Positions 1 through 9,309 are shown, numbered from the stretch's first letter. The stretch is 64,000 nucleotides of DNA from Streptomyces sp. HUAS CB01 (GCF_030406905.1 NZ_CP129137.1:6293501-6357500), one strand, 5' to 3'. Notes: generated by a model from the sequence alone, not told the origin. Made by a program: numbers and translations.

Positions 1-1607
1 TGGTGGGAGCCGGGCTCGCCGGCCTGTCCGCCGCCCTGCACCTCCTCGGCGCCGGGCGCGCCGTCACCGTCGTCGAGCGCGACATGCTGCCCGGTGGCCG
101 GGCGGGCCGGATCGAACGGGGAGGCTACCGCTTCGACACCGGCCCGACCGTCGTCACCATGCCCGAGCTCCTCGCCGACGCCTTCGCGGCGGTCGGCGAC
201 ACGCTTCAGGAGCGGCTGGAACTCGTCCCCCTGCATCCCGCCTACCGGGCCGGGTTCGCCGACGGCAGCGTCCTGGACGTGCACACCCGCCCCGAGGCCA
301 TGGAGGCGGAGATCGAGCGCTTCGCCGGGGCGCGCGAGGCGGTCGGCTACCGGCGCCTGCGCGGCTGGCTGGAGAAGCTGTACCGGGCGCAGATGGGGCG
401 GTTCATCGACGCCAACTTCGACTCGCCGCTGCAACTTCTCACCCCCGACCTCGCCCGTCTCGCCGCGCTCGGCGGCTTCGGCCGGCTCGACGCCGGGATC
501 GGCCGCTTCGTCCACGACGAACGGCTGCGCCGGGTCTTCTCGTTCCAGTCGCTGTACGCCGGCGTCGCCCCGTCCCGGGCCCTCGCCGCCTACGCGGTCA
601 TCGCCTACATGGACACGGTCGCCGGGGTCCATTTCCCGAAGGGCGGAGTGCACGCCGTGCCGCGCGCCATGGCCGCCGCCGCGACCGACGCGGGCGGGAC
701 CCTCCTCTACGGGCGCACCGTCACACGGCTGGAGCGCACCGGCGACCGCGTCACCGCCGTCGTGACCGACCGTGAGCGGCTGCCCTGCGACGCCGTCGTG
801 CTCACCCCCGACCTTCCCGTCACCTACCGGCTCCTCGGGCGCAGCCCGCGGCGGCCACGCGCACTGCGCCACTCGCCGTCCGCCGTCGTCCTGCACACCG
901 GCACCGACCGCACCTGGCCCGGACTGGCGCACCACACCCTCTCGTTCGGCGCCGCCTGGAAGAGCACCTTCCGCGAACTGACGCGCACCGGGCGCCTCAT
1001 GACGGACCCGTCCCTCCTCATCACCCGGCCCACCGCCACCGACCCGGCCCTCGCGCCGCCGGGGCGCCACGTCCACTACATCCTGGCGCCCTGCCCGAAC
1101 ACCGACATCGGTCCGGGGGCGGCGGACTGGCAGGACCTCGCCCCCCGCTACCGGGCCGCCCTGCTCGCCGAGCTCGACCGCCGCGGCCTCACCGGCATCG
1201 CAGCGGCCATCGAGGAGGAGTGCCTGGTCACGCCCGCCGACTGGGCCCGGCAGGGGCATGCGGCCGGCACGCCGTTCTCCGTGGCGCACACCTTCGCCCA
1301 GACCGGCCCGTTCCGGCCGCGCAACCTCGTGAACGGTACGGAGAACGCCGTCATCGCGGGCTGCGGCACCACACCCGGAGTCGGCGTGCCCACCGTCCTG
1401 ATCTCCGGGAAGCTCGCGGCCGCCCGCATCACCGGAGCCCACCGGCCCGCCACGGGAGCCCGTCGGCCCGCCGCCACGGAAGCGCACCGTCCGCACGCGG
1501 CGGCTGACGACGCCCGCCGGGACACCGGTGGCCACGGAGCCGGCCCGTCACGGCCCGGCTCGGCCCCGTCCGACACCCTCCGCACTCCGAAAGGCGGGAC
1601 CGCATGA
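1..1607 (+). CDS. crtI: Phytoene desaturase CrtI (5' end outside the window)
   Basis: FAD-dependent desaturase that converts phytoene stepwise to lycopene in carotenoid synthesis. The visible protein opens inside the dinucleotide-binding motif ([12 protein letters not shown], from base 3), so only a short N-terminal piece is missing. A FAD-contact motif near the end ([19 protein letters not shown]) is typical of the CrtI family. After it comes a tail of about 60 residues rich in Ala, Arg, Pro and His that looks disordered and is longer than in most CrtI proteins. The stop overlaps the crtB start (ATGA), so the two are translationally coupled. A GGPP synthase gene (crtE) would be expected just upstream, outside the window. 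Confidence 0.93.
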   Translation, partial: VGAGLAGLSAALHLLGAGRAVTVVERDMLPGGRAGRIERGGYRFDTGPTVVTMPELLADAFAAVGDTLQERLELVPLHPAYRAGFADGSVLDVHTRPEAMEAEIERFAGAREAVGYRRLRGWLEKLYRAQMGRFIDANFDSPLQLLTPDLARLAALGGFGRLDAGIGRFVHDERLRRVFSFQSLYAGVAPSRALAAYAVIAYMDTVAGVHFPKGGVHAVPRAMAAAATDAGGTLLYGRTVTRLERTGDRVTAVVTDRERLPCDAVVLTPDLPVTYRLLGRSPRRPRALRHSPSAVVLHTGTDRTWPGLAHHTLSFGAAWKSTFRELTRTGRLMTDPSLLITRPTATDPALAPPGRHVHYILAPCPNTDIGPGAADWQDLAPRYRAALLAELDRRGLTGIAAAIEEECLVTPADWARQGHAAGTPFSVAHTFAQTGPFRPRNLVNGTENAVIAGCGTTPGVGVPTVLISGKLAAARITGAHRPATGARRPAATEAHRPHAAADDARRDTGGHGAGPSRPGSAPSDTLRTPKGGTA

Positions 1608-2620
1608 CGCGCCGGGAACTCGACGCCGCCGGCATCACCGACCCCGCACTGCGCGCCGCCTACACCGCATGCCGCCGGCTCAACGCCCGCCACGGCAGGA
1701 CGTACTTCCTCGCCACCCGGCTGCTCCCCGTCGAGCGGCGCCCCGCGGTCCACGCGCTGTACGGCTTCGCCCGCTGGGCCGACGACATCGTGGACGACCT
1801 CGACAGCGACGCCACCACCGCCGAACGCGCGACCGCGCTGCACCGGCTGTCCGAACGCCTCGACACCGGGCTGCGCCTCGGCCACAGCCCGGAACCCGTC
1901 GTCCACGCCCTCGCGCACACCGCCCGCCGCTACGGCATCGACCACCGCCACTTCACCGACTTCCTCGCGTCGATGCGGAGCGACCTGGAGGTGACGGACT
2001 ACGCCGACTACGGCGAACTGCGCCGCTACATGCACGGTTCCGCCGCCGTGATCGGGCTGCAGATGCTGCCCGTCCTCGGCACCGTCGTCCCCCGTGAGGA
2101 GGCCGCTCCGCACGCAGCCGCACTCGGAGTCGCCTTCCAGCTGACCAACTTCCTGCGGGACGTCGGCGAGGACCTCGACCGCGGACGCGTCTACCTCCCC
2201 GCCGATCTGCTCGCCGCCCACGGCGTGGACCGGGGCCTGCTGCTCTGGAGCCGCGCCACGGGCCGCCCCGACCCCCGCATCACCGAGGCCCTCAGGGCCG
2301 CGGCCCGGCTCACCCGGGGCGTGTACCGGGAGGCCGCGCCCGGACTGGCCATGCTGGACCCGGTGTCGAGGCCGTGCATCCGCACCGCGTTCGTCCTGTA
2401 CGGCGGGATCCTGGAGGCGATCGCCGACGACGGCTACGCGTGCGTGCACCGCCGCGCCGTCGTCCCGCCGGCCCGCCGGGCGGCGGTCGCCCTCGACGGG
2501 TTCGTCAGGGTGGCCGCCGCCCGGCTCGCCGCAGCGCGCCTTCGGGACGCGCCGGCCCGGCCCGAACGGGCCCACCGGCACGGCACGTTCGCACCGACCG
2601 TGGAGGAGACGACCGTATGA
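1604..2620 (+). CDS. crtB: Phytoene synthase CrtB
   Basis: Condenses two geranylgeranyl diphosphates head to head into phytoene, the first committed carotenoid step. The 338-residue protein carries both Asp-rich Mg-diphosphate motifs of the squalene/phytoene synthase family: [12 protein letters not shown] in the N-terminal third and [14 protein letters not shown] in the middle. The start is fixed by the ATGA overlap with crtI, and its stop overlaps the crtV start in the same way, so crtI-crtB-crtV form one coupled operon. The last ~40 residues are basic and poorly conserved in character. Confidence 0.95.
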   Translation: MTRRELDAAGITDPALRAAYTACRRLNARHGRTYFLATRLLPVERRPAVHALYGFARWADDIVDDLDSDATTAERATALHRLSERLDTGLRLGHSPEPVVHALAHTARRYGIDHRHFTDFLASMRSDLEVTDYADYGELRRYMHGSAAVIGLQMLPVLGTVVPREEAAPHAAALGVAFQLTNFLRDVGEDLDRGRVYLPADLLAAHGVDRGLLLWSRATGRPDPRITEALRAAARLTRGVYREAAPGLAMLDPVSRPCIRTAFVLYGGILEAIADDGYACVHRRAVVPPARRAAVALDGFVRVAAARLAAARLRDAPARPERAHRHGTFAPTVEETTV

Positions 2621-3675
2621 CGCGCCGCACCACGCCCGGCACCGGCCCGGGCCGCGGACGCCGGCTCCTGCGGCTGCGCCGCTCCTCCGTCGCGTGGGAA
2701 CGTCAGCGCCCCACCTGGCGCGACGCCCGGCCGGCCCTGATCGACAGCGCGCTCAAGCGCGCTCTCGCCCGCCCGTCGGGGAATTGGTACGTCCTCGGCG
2801 ACGCCCGCGCCGTCCGCCCGGGCGCCCCCTTCGGCAGGACCGTCGCCGGGGTCGAGGTGGTCGCCTGGAGGGACGCCGCGGGACGGCTCCTCGCCGGGCC
2901 GGGCGCGTGCCCCCACCTCGGTGCGCCCCTGCGCGACAGCCGCGTGCGCTGCGGCACGCTCGTCTGCCACTGGCACGGACTGGCCCTGGAGGGCGTGCCG
3001 TTCGCGGGATGGGAGCCGTTCCCGGCGTACGACGACGGTGTGCTCGCATGGGTCCGGCTGGACGAGGCCGGCGGCGAGGAGCCGCTGGACCGGCCGGTGC
3101 TGCCGGTACGGCCGAGGCCGGCGGCGTCGGTGGCCGCCGTGTACACCGGCACGGGCGTCTGCGAGCCGGAGGACGTGGTGGCGAACCGGCTCGACCCCTG
3201 GCACGGGGCCTGGTTCCACCCGTACTCGTTCGTCGACCTCACGGTCGTCGACGCCCCCGAGACTCCCCCCGAGTCCTCGGGCGGTGCCGACGCCGGCACG
3301 GCGGGTGGGGCCGACGCGTTCACGGTCGAGGTGTCGTTCAAGGTGGCGGGGCGGGTCGTCGTGCCGGTCACCGCCGTCTTCACGGCACCCGAACCCCGCA
3401 CGGTGGTCATGCACATCACCGGCGGTGAAGGGGAGGGATCCGTCGTCGAGACCCATGCGACGCCGCTCGGACCCGACCCCCTCGGCAGGCCGCGCACGGC
3501 GGTCGTCGAGGCGGTGGTGGCCGTCTCCGACCGCCCCGGCTTCGCCGCTGCCCGCGCCGCCGCCCCCGCCCTGCGCCCGCTGATGCGCGCCGCGGCCGCC
3601 CGCCTCTGGCGCGACGACCTGGCCTACGCGGAACGCCGCTGGCACCTGCGGAGCACGGGCCGCTTCCCGGGCTGA
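2617..3675 (+). CDS. crtV: CrtV, Rieske-domain protein of the carotenoid cluster
   Basis: Third gene of crtI-crtB-crtV, started by an ATGA overlap at 2617 (352 residues). Residues 55-125 hold a Rieske [2Fe-2S] site: C98-x-H100 and C117-x2-H120 in the pattern ACPHLGAPL...CHWHG. The rest resembles the DUF5914 family found in Streptomyces crt operons. CrtV has been annotated in other streptomycetes as a methylesterase, but the sequence here argues for an iron-sulfur redox protein, perhaps delivering electrons to, or itself performing, a late carotenoid ring modification. The substrate cannot be read from sequence. The first ~25 residues are very Arg-rich. Confidence 0.85.
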   Translation: MTRRTTPGTGPGRGRRLLRLRRSSVAWERQRPTWRDARPALIDSALKRALARPSGNWYVLGDARAVRPGAPFGRTVAGVEVVAWRDAAGRLLAGPGACPHLGAPLRDSRVRCGTLVCHWHGLALEGVPFAGWEPFPAYDDGVLAWVRLDEAGGEEPLDRPVLPVRPRPAASVAAVYTGTGVCEPEDVVANRLDPWHGAWFHPYSFVDLTVVDAPETPPESSGGADAGTAGGADAFTVEVSFKVAGRVVVPVTAVFTAPEPRTVVMHITGGEGEGSVVETHATPLGPDPLGRPRTAVVEAVVAVSDRPGFAAARAAAPALRPLMRAAAARLWRDDLAYAERRWHLRSTGRFPG

Positions 3676-3706
3676 GGGACGGGGCCGGGTCGGGTCCGTC
3701 CCGAAA

Positions 3707-3740
3707 GGCCGGCGTGGGGGCGCGGTCCCGCACGCCGGCC
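3707..3740. terminator. Hairpin between convergent crtV and crtU
   Basis: A perfect 10-bp stem (GGCCGGCGTG at 3707-3716, complement at 3731-3740) with a 14-nt loop sits 31 bp after crtV in the spacer it shares with the convergent crtU. There is no U-tract, as is common for actinobacterial terminators. It could serve both operons. Confidence 0.6.
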
Positions 3741-3843
3741 CGCCTCCCACCCGGCCGTCCGCACCTCGCCGTCTCCACTTCGCCGCCCCCACGGCCCCCA
3801 GCCGCGGCCCCCACCCCGCCGTCCCCCGCCTCCACCACGCCGT

Positions 3844-5481
3844 TCAGTCGTGAGCCGCCAGCCTCACCAGCCCCCGCAGCAGCGCCGATCGGCCCTTCGC
3901 CGGGACGGTGCGCAGGGGCTCTCCGCGGACGCCCCAGCGGGCGAGGAGGGCGTTGGCCGCCAGGAAGCCGCTTGTGGCGGCGCGCTCCATCAGGGCGACC
4001 GGAAGATTCGTGCGGACCAGGTCCCCTGCCACCATCAGGGCGGGATCGGGGGTGCGGACGGTCGGGCGGGCCTCATGGCCGCCGACGGGGAACAGCGGGC
4101 AGTCGTCACGCCACTCGTGCCGCTCGTCGACGATCCCGGCTCCGCGGGTCTCCGGGTACACCCGGTGCAGTTGCTCCAGCAGCCGGTCCCGGACGGCCGC
4201 CCGGCCGTCGTCGGTGCGGGCCGCGTAGGCGTGCAGCTCCACCACGGAACCGCCCGTCCGCAGCGTCCACCGGTGCGCCTCCCCCTCCCAGCGGTCGAGC
4301 ACGCTGATGTTGTCCAGGTCGCCGTAGCCGCTCGTACCGAGGAATCCGGGCCGGTCCGCGGCCACGGGCCGGTCCAGCCAGAAGCGGGACACCAGGAACG
4401 GGGGCGCGGTGCGCAGCGCCGCGACGCGCGCCCGCCACTCGGCGGTGCCCAGCCCCGGAGACGCCCCGACCACCTGCTTCAGCCCCGCCGTGTCCAGCGC
4501 GAGCACCACCGCGTCGTGCGTGGCGGTGCCGTCCGTCGCGGTCACCGTGAGCCGCCCGTCGCGCGCGGGTTCGACCGAGTCGACCGGTGTCGCCGTACGG
4601 ATCGTGGCGCCGTGGCGGTGGAGGTACTCCGCCAGCGGCTCCCACAGCGCCTGCGGGAACGGCTCCCGGGGCACGTCGAACAGCAGACCCTCGCTGGAGC
4701 CGAGGAAGTAGATGTGGAACATCAGGGCCAGTTCCGCCGCCGACAGTTCCCGCGGATCGGCGAAGAAGCTGCGGGAGAACACCTCGAAGGCGAGGTGCTG
4801 CGCGGCCTCGGGGAAACGGATCCGCGCCAGGAAGTCCGCCGCGCTCACCGAGTCGAGCCGCTCGTAGACCCGGGGCACGCGCACGTCCAGCAGGGGCAGC
4901 GCGGCTCCGGGGTCCATCCGCAGCAGGCCGCGCCAGTCGAACGACGGGCTGAGCGCGACGAAGCCCAGCGCGCTGAGCGGAGGGGTCCGCGGCACCCGCG
5001 CGAAGCTGTCGAGCATGCCGCCGCTGTGCCGCAGCGGATAGTCCGGCAGCGGGGTGAGCGCGTGCAGTCCCGGGTCAGTCCGCCGCAACAGCGCGCGCAG
5101 GTTGTAGTACTGGCGGAAGAAGGCGTGGAAGCCGCGGCTCATGGTGGCGACGGAACCGTCGGCCAGTTCCACGGGCCAGCCGGCGAGCCGGCCGCCCAGT
5201 CCGTAGTCGCGTTCGTAGAGCGTGACGTCGACGCCCCGCTCCGCCAGGGCGGTTGCCGCCGCGAGACCGGCGATGCCGCCGCCGACGACACCGACGTGCG
5301 GGGCGGGCCCCTCCACCCGCGACCGGCCAGGGCGGGCGGGCAGGACGCATGAGCGCCGGTCCCGGCCGTGGGCGACCGGGCCGCCCGTGCCGTCGTCACC
5401 GCCGGAGCCCGCCCGGGTCCGGCCGTGTCCCCCGCCGTCCACGCGCGCTCCTCGGCCGCCGGGTCCTGCCGTGCTGTTCAT
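3844..5481 (-). CDS. crtU: CrtU, carotenoid desaturase/methyltransferase forming aromatic end groups
   Basis: FAD enzyme (545 residues from ATG 5481) of the beta-carotene desaturase/methyltransferase family, which converts beta-ionone rings to the aromatic phi rings of isorenieratene. About 65 residues of low-complexity Gly/Arg sequence precede the FAD motif (VGVVGGGIAGLAAATALAER). The protein ends in a typical amine-oxidase-type C-terminal FAD segment (MVAGDLVRTNLPVALMERAATSG). It is the last gene of litS-crtY-crtT-crtU. Its start region contains duplicated copies of the crtT end with extra GAGGAG-N5-GTG combinations, so the true start is uncertain; ATG 5481 is chosen because it overlaps the stop of a small coupled frame (ATGA). 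Confidence 0.88.
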   Translation of the reverse strand: MNSTAGPGGRGARVDGGGHGRTRAGSGGDDGTGGPVAHGRDRRSCVLPARPGRSRVEGPAPHVGVVGGGIAGLAAATALAERGVDVTLYERDYGLGGRLAGWPVELADGSVATMSRGFHAFFRQYYNLRALLRRTDPGLHALTPLPDYPLRHSGGMLDSFARVPRTPPLSALGFVALSPSFDWRGLLRMDPGAALPLLDVRVPRVYERLDSVSAADFLARIRFPEAAQHLAFEVFSRSFFADPRELSAAELALMFHIYFLGSSEGLLFDVPREPFPQALWEPLAEYLHRHGATIRTATPVDSVEPARDGRLTVTATDGTATHDAVVLALDTAGLKQVVGASPGLGTAEWRARVAALRTAPPFLVSRFWLDRPVAADRPGFLGTSGYGDLDNISVLDRWEGEAHRWTLRTGGSVVELHAYAARTDDGRAAVRDRLLEQLHRVYPETRGAGIVDERHEWRDDCPLFPVGGHEARPTVRTPDPALMVAGDLVRTNLPVALMERAATSGFLAANALLARWGVRGEPLRTVPAKGRSALLRGLVRLAAHD

Positions 5482-5582
5482 GCGTCCACCCCGTCCGCGG
5501 CCCGCGGTCCTGCCGTGCTGTCCACGCGCGCTCCTCGGCCGCCGGGTCCTGATGCGCCGTTCACGCGCACTCCTCGTCCGCC
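5438..5582 (-). repeat. Short duplications spanning the crtT-crtU junction
   Basis: On the minus strand, the block CGAGGAG-N-GCGCGTG occurs three times. The copy at the crtT stop and the next copy are 39 bp apart, and the second and third are 83 bp apart. A second block, TGrACAGCACGGCAGGACC, occurs twice 44 bp apart with a diverged third copy. Each first block carries a ribosome-site-like GAGGAG five bases before GTG. The copies differ by a few bases, so the duplication is not brand new. Because 83 is not a multiple of three, the copies fall in different frames. Confidence 0.8.
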
Positions 5583-6292
5583 GCGGCCGGTACCCGCGCC
5601 ACGAACGTGTGCGTGATGCCCGTGTGCCAGCCGGGCAGCGGCAGGACCCGGACCCCCTCGAAGCCCGCCCTCTCCATCCGTGCCGCGAACACGTCCGCCG
5701 TGTCGAAGTCGACGACGCTGCGCCACAGGTGCTCGTACAGCGAGCCGTCCCCCGAACGCCGGGCGACGGGCAGGACCAGCCCACGGCACACCGCCGTCCA
5801 GACGGCGCGGTGCGCGGGCCGGCCGCTGAGCGTGTACTCGTGGACGGCGATGCGCCCGCCCGGTGCCAGCAGACCGCGTACCCCGGCCAGCACCTCGTCC
5901 GGGTCGGAGACGTTGCGGAACAGGTAGGCGGCGAGCACGGCGTCGAAGGGCCCCGTCACACCGGCTCCGGCGAGGCCCTCGGCGCTGGCGTGGACGAAGG
6001 AGACGCCCGGGGGCCAGGACTTGCGCCGCGCCCGGGCGAGCATCCCCGCCGACGCGTCCACCGCCGTGATCTCCGCGTACGGGGCGGCCGAGAGCAGCGC
6101 GGCGGTCGACGCCCCCGTACCGCAGCCCAGGTCCAGCAGCCGGCTGCCGAAGCCTCCGTCCGGAAGCCCGAGCCGCCGGGCGGATCGCCGGAGCTGCCGG
6201 TGGTAGCCGGGGTTGGCCGCGACCAGGCGGTCGTAGGACCGTGCGGCGTGATCGAACGCCGCCGACAGATCGGCGTCGTGCAGCAGGGACAT
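5561..6292 (-). CDS. crtT: CrtT, SAM-dependent methyltransferase of the carotenoid cluster
   Basis: Class I methyltransferase of 243 residues. The SAM-binding motif I is LLDLGCGTGASTAALL at about residues 50-65, followed by an acidic motif II (EITAVDAS) and a UbiE-like fold. The start ATG 6292 has GAGGAG six bases upstream. In published Streptomyces crt clusters crtT sits between crtY and crtU, as here. Its exact substrate in isorenieratene or a derivative is not certain from sequence. The gap to crtY is 86 bp, and the stop overlaps an out-of-frame GTG that opens a small frame leading into crtU. Confidence 0.88.
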   Translation of the reverse strand: MSLLHDADLSAAFDHAARSYDRLVAANPGYHRQLRRSARRLGLPDGGFGSRLLDLGCGTGASTAALLSAAPYAEITAVDASAGMLARARRKSWPPGVSFVHASAEGLAGAGVTGPFDAVLAAYLFRNVSDPDEVLAGVRGLLAPGGRIAVHEYTLSGRPAHRAVWTAVCRGLVLPVARRSGDGSLYEHLWRSVVDFDTADVFAARMERAGFEGVRVLPLPGWHTGITHTFVARVPAAADEECA

Positions 6293-6378
6293 GAGCGGCT
6301 CCTCGACGGGCGGACGGCGTACGGCGTACGGGGCAGCGGACGTGCGGGCGGCGAACGGCGGAAACGGGGCGACACGCC

Positions 6379-7602
6379 CTAGCGGTCAGGGCGTCTGCGC
6401 CGATCGGGCACCGGCGGGCGACGGGGGAGCGCGGGCAGCTCGAGCACGGTCCTGAGCATCGGCCCGACAGGGGTGCGCAGCCCGATCAGGACGTCCTCCC
6501 ACCAGCGGGTGCCGCCGTCGAGGAAGCGCAGCAGCCGGTGCGTCGGCACGTCGCGGAACAGCCCGGTGAAGAACGCGGCCCCGTCCACCCGCCCGGCGTC
6601 CAGGGCACGCAGCAGCACCGCGTCCATGAACCGCGAGCGCGTGGGATACGGCGCGGGGACCAGCGGGGTGCGGCCCCGCGCCAGCGCGTCGGCCACGGCC
6701 CGGGTGTGGCGCTGGGCCGCGGCGAAGGTGTAGCCGGTCGAGGGCCGGGTCGCCCCTCCCGCCGCACCGATGGGGAACACCGACCGGCCCGTCCGGCGCG
6801 GAAAGCGCGCGTCGGTCATCGGGATCACGCCCTGCTCGGTGGCGGTGACGCGGAACGGGCCGAGTTCCAGCACGTCCTCGGCGTAGTGGCGCAGGGCCCG
6901 TTCGTACGCGGCGGTGCCGAGGACCGACGGGGAGAACTCCGTGTACTCCACCAGGGCCTCCCTCGGTCCGAGCGGCAGGACGTAGCCGAACGACAGCCCC
7001 CGGCCGGGCTGCGGCGTACGGAAGTCCATGAGGTCCGCGACGCCGGCGTCGAACCGCGGGCGCCCGGTGCGCACGAACCAGCCGCGGAAGTGCTGGAGCA
7101 GAGTGGTCCGGGCGGGTCGCGGCCGCCGCGGCGGCCGCGAGTCGAACGCCCAGCGGGCTCGCAGCCGGAACTCAGCGCCGGTGCCGTCCCGTCCGCGCAC
7201 CTCGGCGCCGCCCCCGGGCAGGTCCCGCAGGCGGTCGACGACGGCCTCGTACCGCAGACAGCCGGACCGGGACAGGAGAGCGCCGGTCCGCTCCTCGAAG
7301 TGCGCCGAGCGGATCATCTTGTAGCGCAGGGGCGCGGGCCGGACCGTCACCGCCGTGCCGTCCGGCGCGGTGACCCGCAGCCGGTCCCAGCTCGCCGCGA
7401 GGACGTCGTCGTACTCGCCGTCGGGCTCCTCCCAGAAGCACCAGGTGCGCGGGGGCGGGCGCAGCGGGCCCGCCGGCGCGTCGACCAGTGCGACGGAGGG
7501 GCGCGGACCGGGTCCCGTCTGCGTCCCGGGTGCGGTGAGCCGGCGGGCCAGGGACAGCCCCGCCGCACCGGCACCGACGATGACGACGTCCACGTCGTGC
7601 AC
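6379..7602 (-). CDS. crtY: Lycopene cyclase CrtY
   Basis: Cyclises the ends of lycopene to beta-carotene rings. The 407-residue product begins directly with the dinucleotide fold VDVVIVGAGAAGLSLARRL and carries the lycopene-cyclase signature FPIGAAGGATRPSTGYTF at about two thirds of its length. GTG 7602 is chosen because GGGAGG lies seven bases upstream and the FAD motif then starts at the usual place; the open frame extends 34 codons further up. It is read in the order litS, crtY, crtT, crtU, opposite to crtI-crtB-crtV. Confidence 0.9.
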   Translation of the reverse strand: MHDVDVVIVGAGAAGLSLARRLTAPGTQTGPGPRPSVALVDAPAGPLRPPPRTWCFWEEPDGEYDDVLAASWDRLRVTAPDGTAVTVRPAPLRYKMIRSAHFEERTGALLSRSGCLRYEAVVDRLRDLPGGGAEVRGRDGTGAEFRLRARWAFDSRPPRRPRPARTTLLQHFRGWFVRTGRPRFDAGVADLMDFRTPQPGRGLSFGYVLPLGPREALVEYTEFSPSVLGTAAYERALRHYAEDVLELGPFRVTATEQGVIPMTDARFPRRTGRSVFPIGAAGGATRPSTGYTFAAAQRHTRAVADALARGRTPLVPAPYPTRSRFMDAVLLRALDAGRVDGAAFFTGLFRDVPTHRLLRFLDGGTRWWEDVLIGLRTPVGPMLRTVLELPALPRRPPVPDRRRRPDR

Positions 7603-7758
7603 GGTGGTCCCTCCCACGGCGGTAACGGCACGGTGGCCGTCCCGGGGGAGGGAAGGCCATGACGCTGATGCTTCCGCGTAAGACCCGCCGGCGGATGCAG
7701 TCACCCGGGGTGTGTCGTGGACCTCCGGCGCGCCGGGGGCGTCGGCCGGGTGCCCGCC

Positions 7759-8463
7759 TCACCCCGTCGTCGCGAGGGAGCGGCGCAGGGTGAGCAGGGC
7801 GCGGCGCATGTGGCTCTTGACGGTGCCGAGGGGGAGTCCGGTCCGTTCGGCGATCTGCGTCTGGGTGAGGTCGGCGTAGAAGGCGAGCCGTACCACGTGC
7901 TGCTGGGCGGAGGGCAGGTCCTGCAGGGCGCGCAGGACGAGCACCCGGTCGACGGCCTGCTCGGGACCGCCGCCGGCGGCGGGCGGCGGCGCGGGGGTGA
8001 GGAAGGACCCCGCGGCGGCGACGAGTTCGGCGCGCCGGCTGCGGGCGGCGAGGGCGTCGGCCACCTTGTGGCGGGTGATGCCGACCAGCCAGCCCGGCAG
8101 GCCACCGCGCCCCGGCCGGTAGCCGCGGCGTCCGCGCCAGGCGGCGAGGAAGACCTGCTGGGTCACGTCCTCGGCCTCGCGTTCGTCCCCCAGGGTCCGC
8201 CGGGCGAGCGTGTACACGAGGGAGCCCCAGCGGCGGTAGACGACCTCGAGCGAACCCTCGTCGCCCGCGACGAAGCCCGCCGCCAGTGCGGCGTCGTCAC
8301 GCGCGTCGCCGGGACCCGGTCCTGGCGCGGGGCGCGGGTCGCCGGGGCGGGTTGTCGCGGGCGGGCGGTGGTCGCCGGGACGGGCTCCCGGCGTGGTGCG
8401 CGGGTCGCGGGGCCCGCCTGCCGCGGGCGGGCGGTGGGGCCTCGCGGATCCGACAAGGACCAT
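7759..8463 (-). CDS. litS: ECF sigma factor, LitS-type, for the carotenoid genes
   Basis: Extracytoplasmic-function sigma factor of 234 residues. Region 2 shows DEREAEDVTQQVFLAAWR, and region 4 has the helix-turn-helix LTQTQIAERTGLPLGTVKSHMRRALLTL. In S. coelicolor and S. griseus a sigma factor of this position (LitS) drives light-dependent crt expression under control of the MerR-type LitR; no litR is visible here. The start ATG 8463 has GGAG eight bases upstream, giving an unusual N-terminal extension of ~55 residues made of two 22-residue repeats (HRPPAAGGPRDPR... and HRPPATTRPGDPR...). A 156-bp gap to crtY may hold a second promoter. Confidence 0.85.
   Translation of the reverse strand: MVLVGSARPHRPPAAGGPRDPRTTPGARPGDHRPPATTRPGDPRPAPGPGPGDARDDAALAAGFVAGDEGSLEVVYRRWGSLVYTLARRTLGDEREAEDVTQQVFLAAWRGRRGYRPGRGGLPGWLVGITRHKVADALAARSRRAELVAAAGSFLTPAPPPAAGGGPEQAVDRVLVLRALQDLPSAQQHVVRLAFYADLTQTQIAERTGLPLGTVKSHMRRALLTLRRSLATTG
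8332..8437 (-). repeat. 66-bp in-frame direct repeat in the 5' part of litS
   Basis: Two copies of a ~40-bp block (GCGCGGGTCGC...GCGGGCGGGCGGTGG) start at 8332 and 8398, 66 bp apart. They encode two 22-residue Pro/Arg-rich repeats at the start of LitS. The unit length keeps the reading frame. Confidence 0.75.
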
Positions 8464-8800
8464 GATCTCGGCTCCTCGTGCCGGGCCGTCGGCCCGGTGC
8501 TGTTCCGGACACGCAGCCCGCTCCCTGGGCCGGAGCGGGCCTGCCGTGCCTGGGCGCCTCGGTGCGCCGCAGCACGGTCAGACTCGTGCCGCGCCGCCGC
8601 CCGGACAACTTGCACCGTTTCTGCGTCGTAAAACGAGCCCCTCCGCGCCCTCCGCCGCGGGGCGTTCCGGCCGCCCCCCTGCCCCCGCCTCCCCGCCCGC
8701 AGGACCCGTCCGGCCCGCATCCGGTCGCCGCCCTCTGCCGGAAACAGTGAGGGGTCATGGACGACCCCGCCGCGTCGAGCCGACAACGACTGGATGTTTC
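8464..8800. other. Spacer upstream of litS
   Basis: Non-coding stretch holding the litS promoter region. A locally AT-richer part (8605-8645, around CGTTTCTGCGTCGTAAAACG) is the likeliest promoter zone for litS. At 8795-8809 the inverted repeat GTTTC-N5-GAAAC surrounds the start of a possible small frame. No clear LitR box could be assigned. Confidence 0.4.
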
Positions 8801-8935
8801 ATGGCGAAACGAAATGAATCCTCCTCTGTGGAGACGCTTGCGCAGCCGCTGGTGCTGCAGCGGCGCGGTGCGGGGAGTACGCCCCGCGCCCCGGGGTGCC
8901 TGCGGCGCACGCGCACGCTGACCGGTGACCGGTGA
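8801..8935 (+). CDS. Possible 44-residue leader frame before the anti-sigma gene
   Basis: A short frame opens at ATG 8801 (MAKRNESSSVETLAQPLVLQ at its start) and ends in a TGA that overlaps the GTG of the following gene (GTGA), a sign of translational coupling. The first half has lower GC than its surroundings. There is no convincing ribosome site and no recognisable family, so this may be chance. If real it is a leader peptide for the anti-sigma gene. Confidence 0.25.
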   Translation: MAKRNESSSVETLAQPLVLQRRGAGSTPRAPGCLRRTRTLTGDR

Positions 8936-9309
8936 CGGGGCATCTGGATCCGGTGGACCTGGCCGAACTCGCCCTGGGAGGCGGCGCGCTCGACGAGGTG
9001 CCCCCGCGCGTGCGGAAGCACCTGCGCGCGTGCGGCGCCTGCCGCAATGAACTCGACTCGCTGCGCCGCCTCGTACGGGCCGTGCGCTCGGCGACCCCGT
9101 CGGATCTGGTCGGACCGCCTCCGCCCGGGGTGTGGACCCGCCTCGCGCGCGAGGCGGGCGTCGGGCGGCGTGCCGTACCGGAAGGCGACGGGCCGGTCCG
9201 CCGGGAACGCCCGCGTCGGCCGGCGCTCCTGCTCGCCGCCGCCGTCCTGGCGGCGGTGGCGTGGGGAGGTGCCGCCGTACGGTGCCGCCGTCGTCGCCGG
9301 GAGCCGTGA
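8932..9309 (+). CDS. Short anti-sigma factor-like membrane protein, probably truncated
   Basis: A 125-residue protein with the zinc-associated anti-sigma signature H-x3-C-x2-C (KHLRACGACRNEL, about residues 29-41). After a linker there is one hydrophobic helix (PALLLAAAVLAAVAW), then only ~15 mostly basic residues. Zinc-finger anti-sigma factors with this N-terminus usually continue with a long extracytoplasmic domain of the RskA type, which is absent. The gene is divergent from the ECF factor litS and may restrain it. The missing domain suggests decay or a minimal form. Starting at GTG 8932 gives a family-like N-terminus. Confidence 0.65.
   Translation: MTGHLDPVDLAELALGGGALDEVPPRVRKHLRACGACRNELDSLRRLVRAVRSATPSDLVGPPPPGVWTRLAREAGVGRRAVPEGDGPVRRERPRRPALLLAAAVLAAVAWGGAAVRCRRRRREP

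Noticed and set aside
1148..2581. Long minus-strand frame opposite crtI and crtB
   Set aside because: Antisense shadow of crtB with low-complexity content; crtI and crtB motifs on the plus strand are clear.
1..9309. A litR (MerR/B12-type) regulator gene
   Set aside because: Expected from known crt loci, but no MerR helix-turn-helix or B12-binding motif was seen in any frame of this part of the window.
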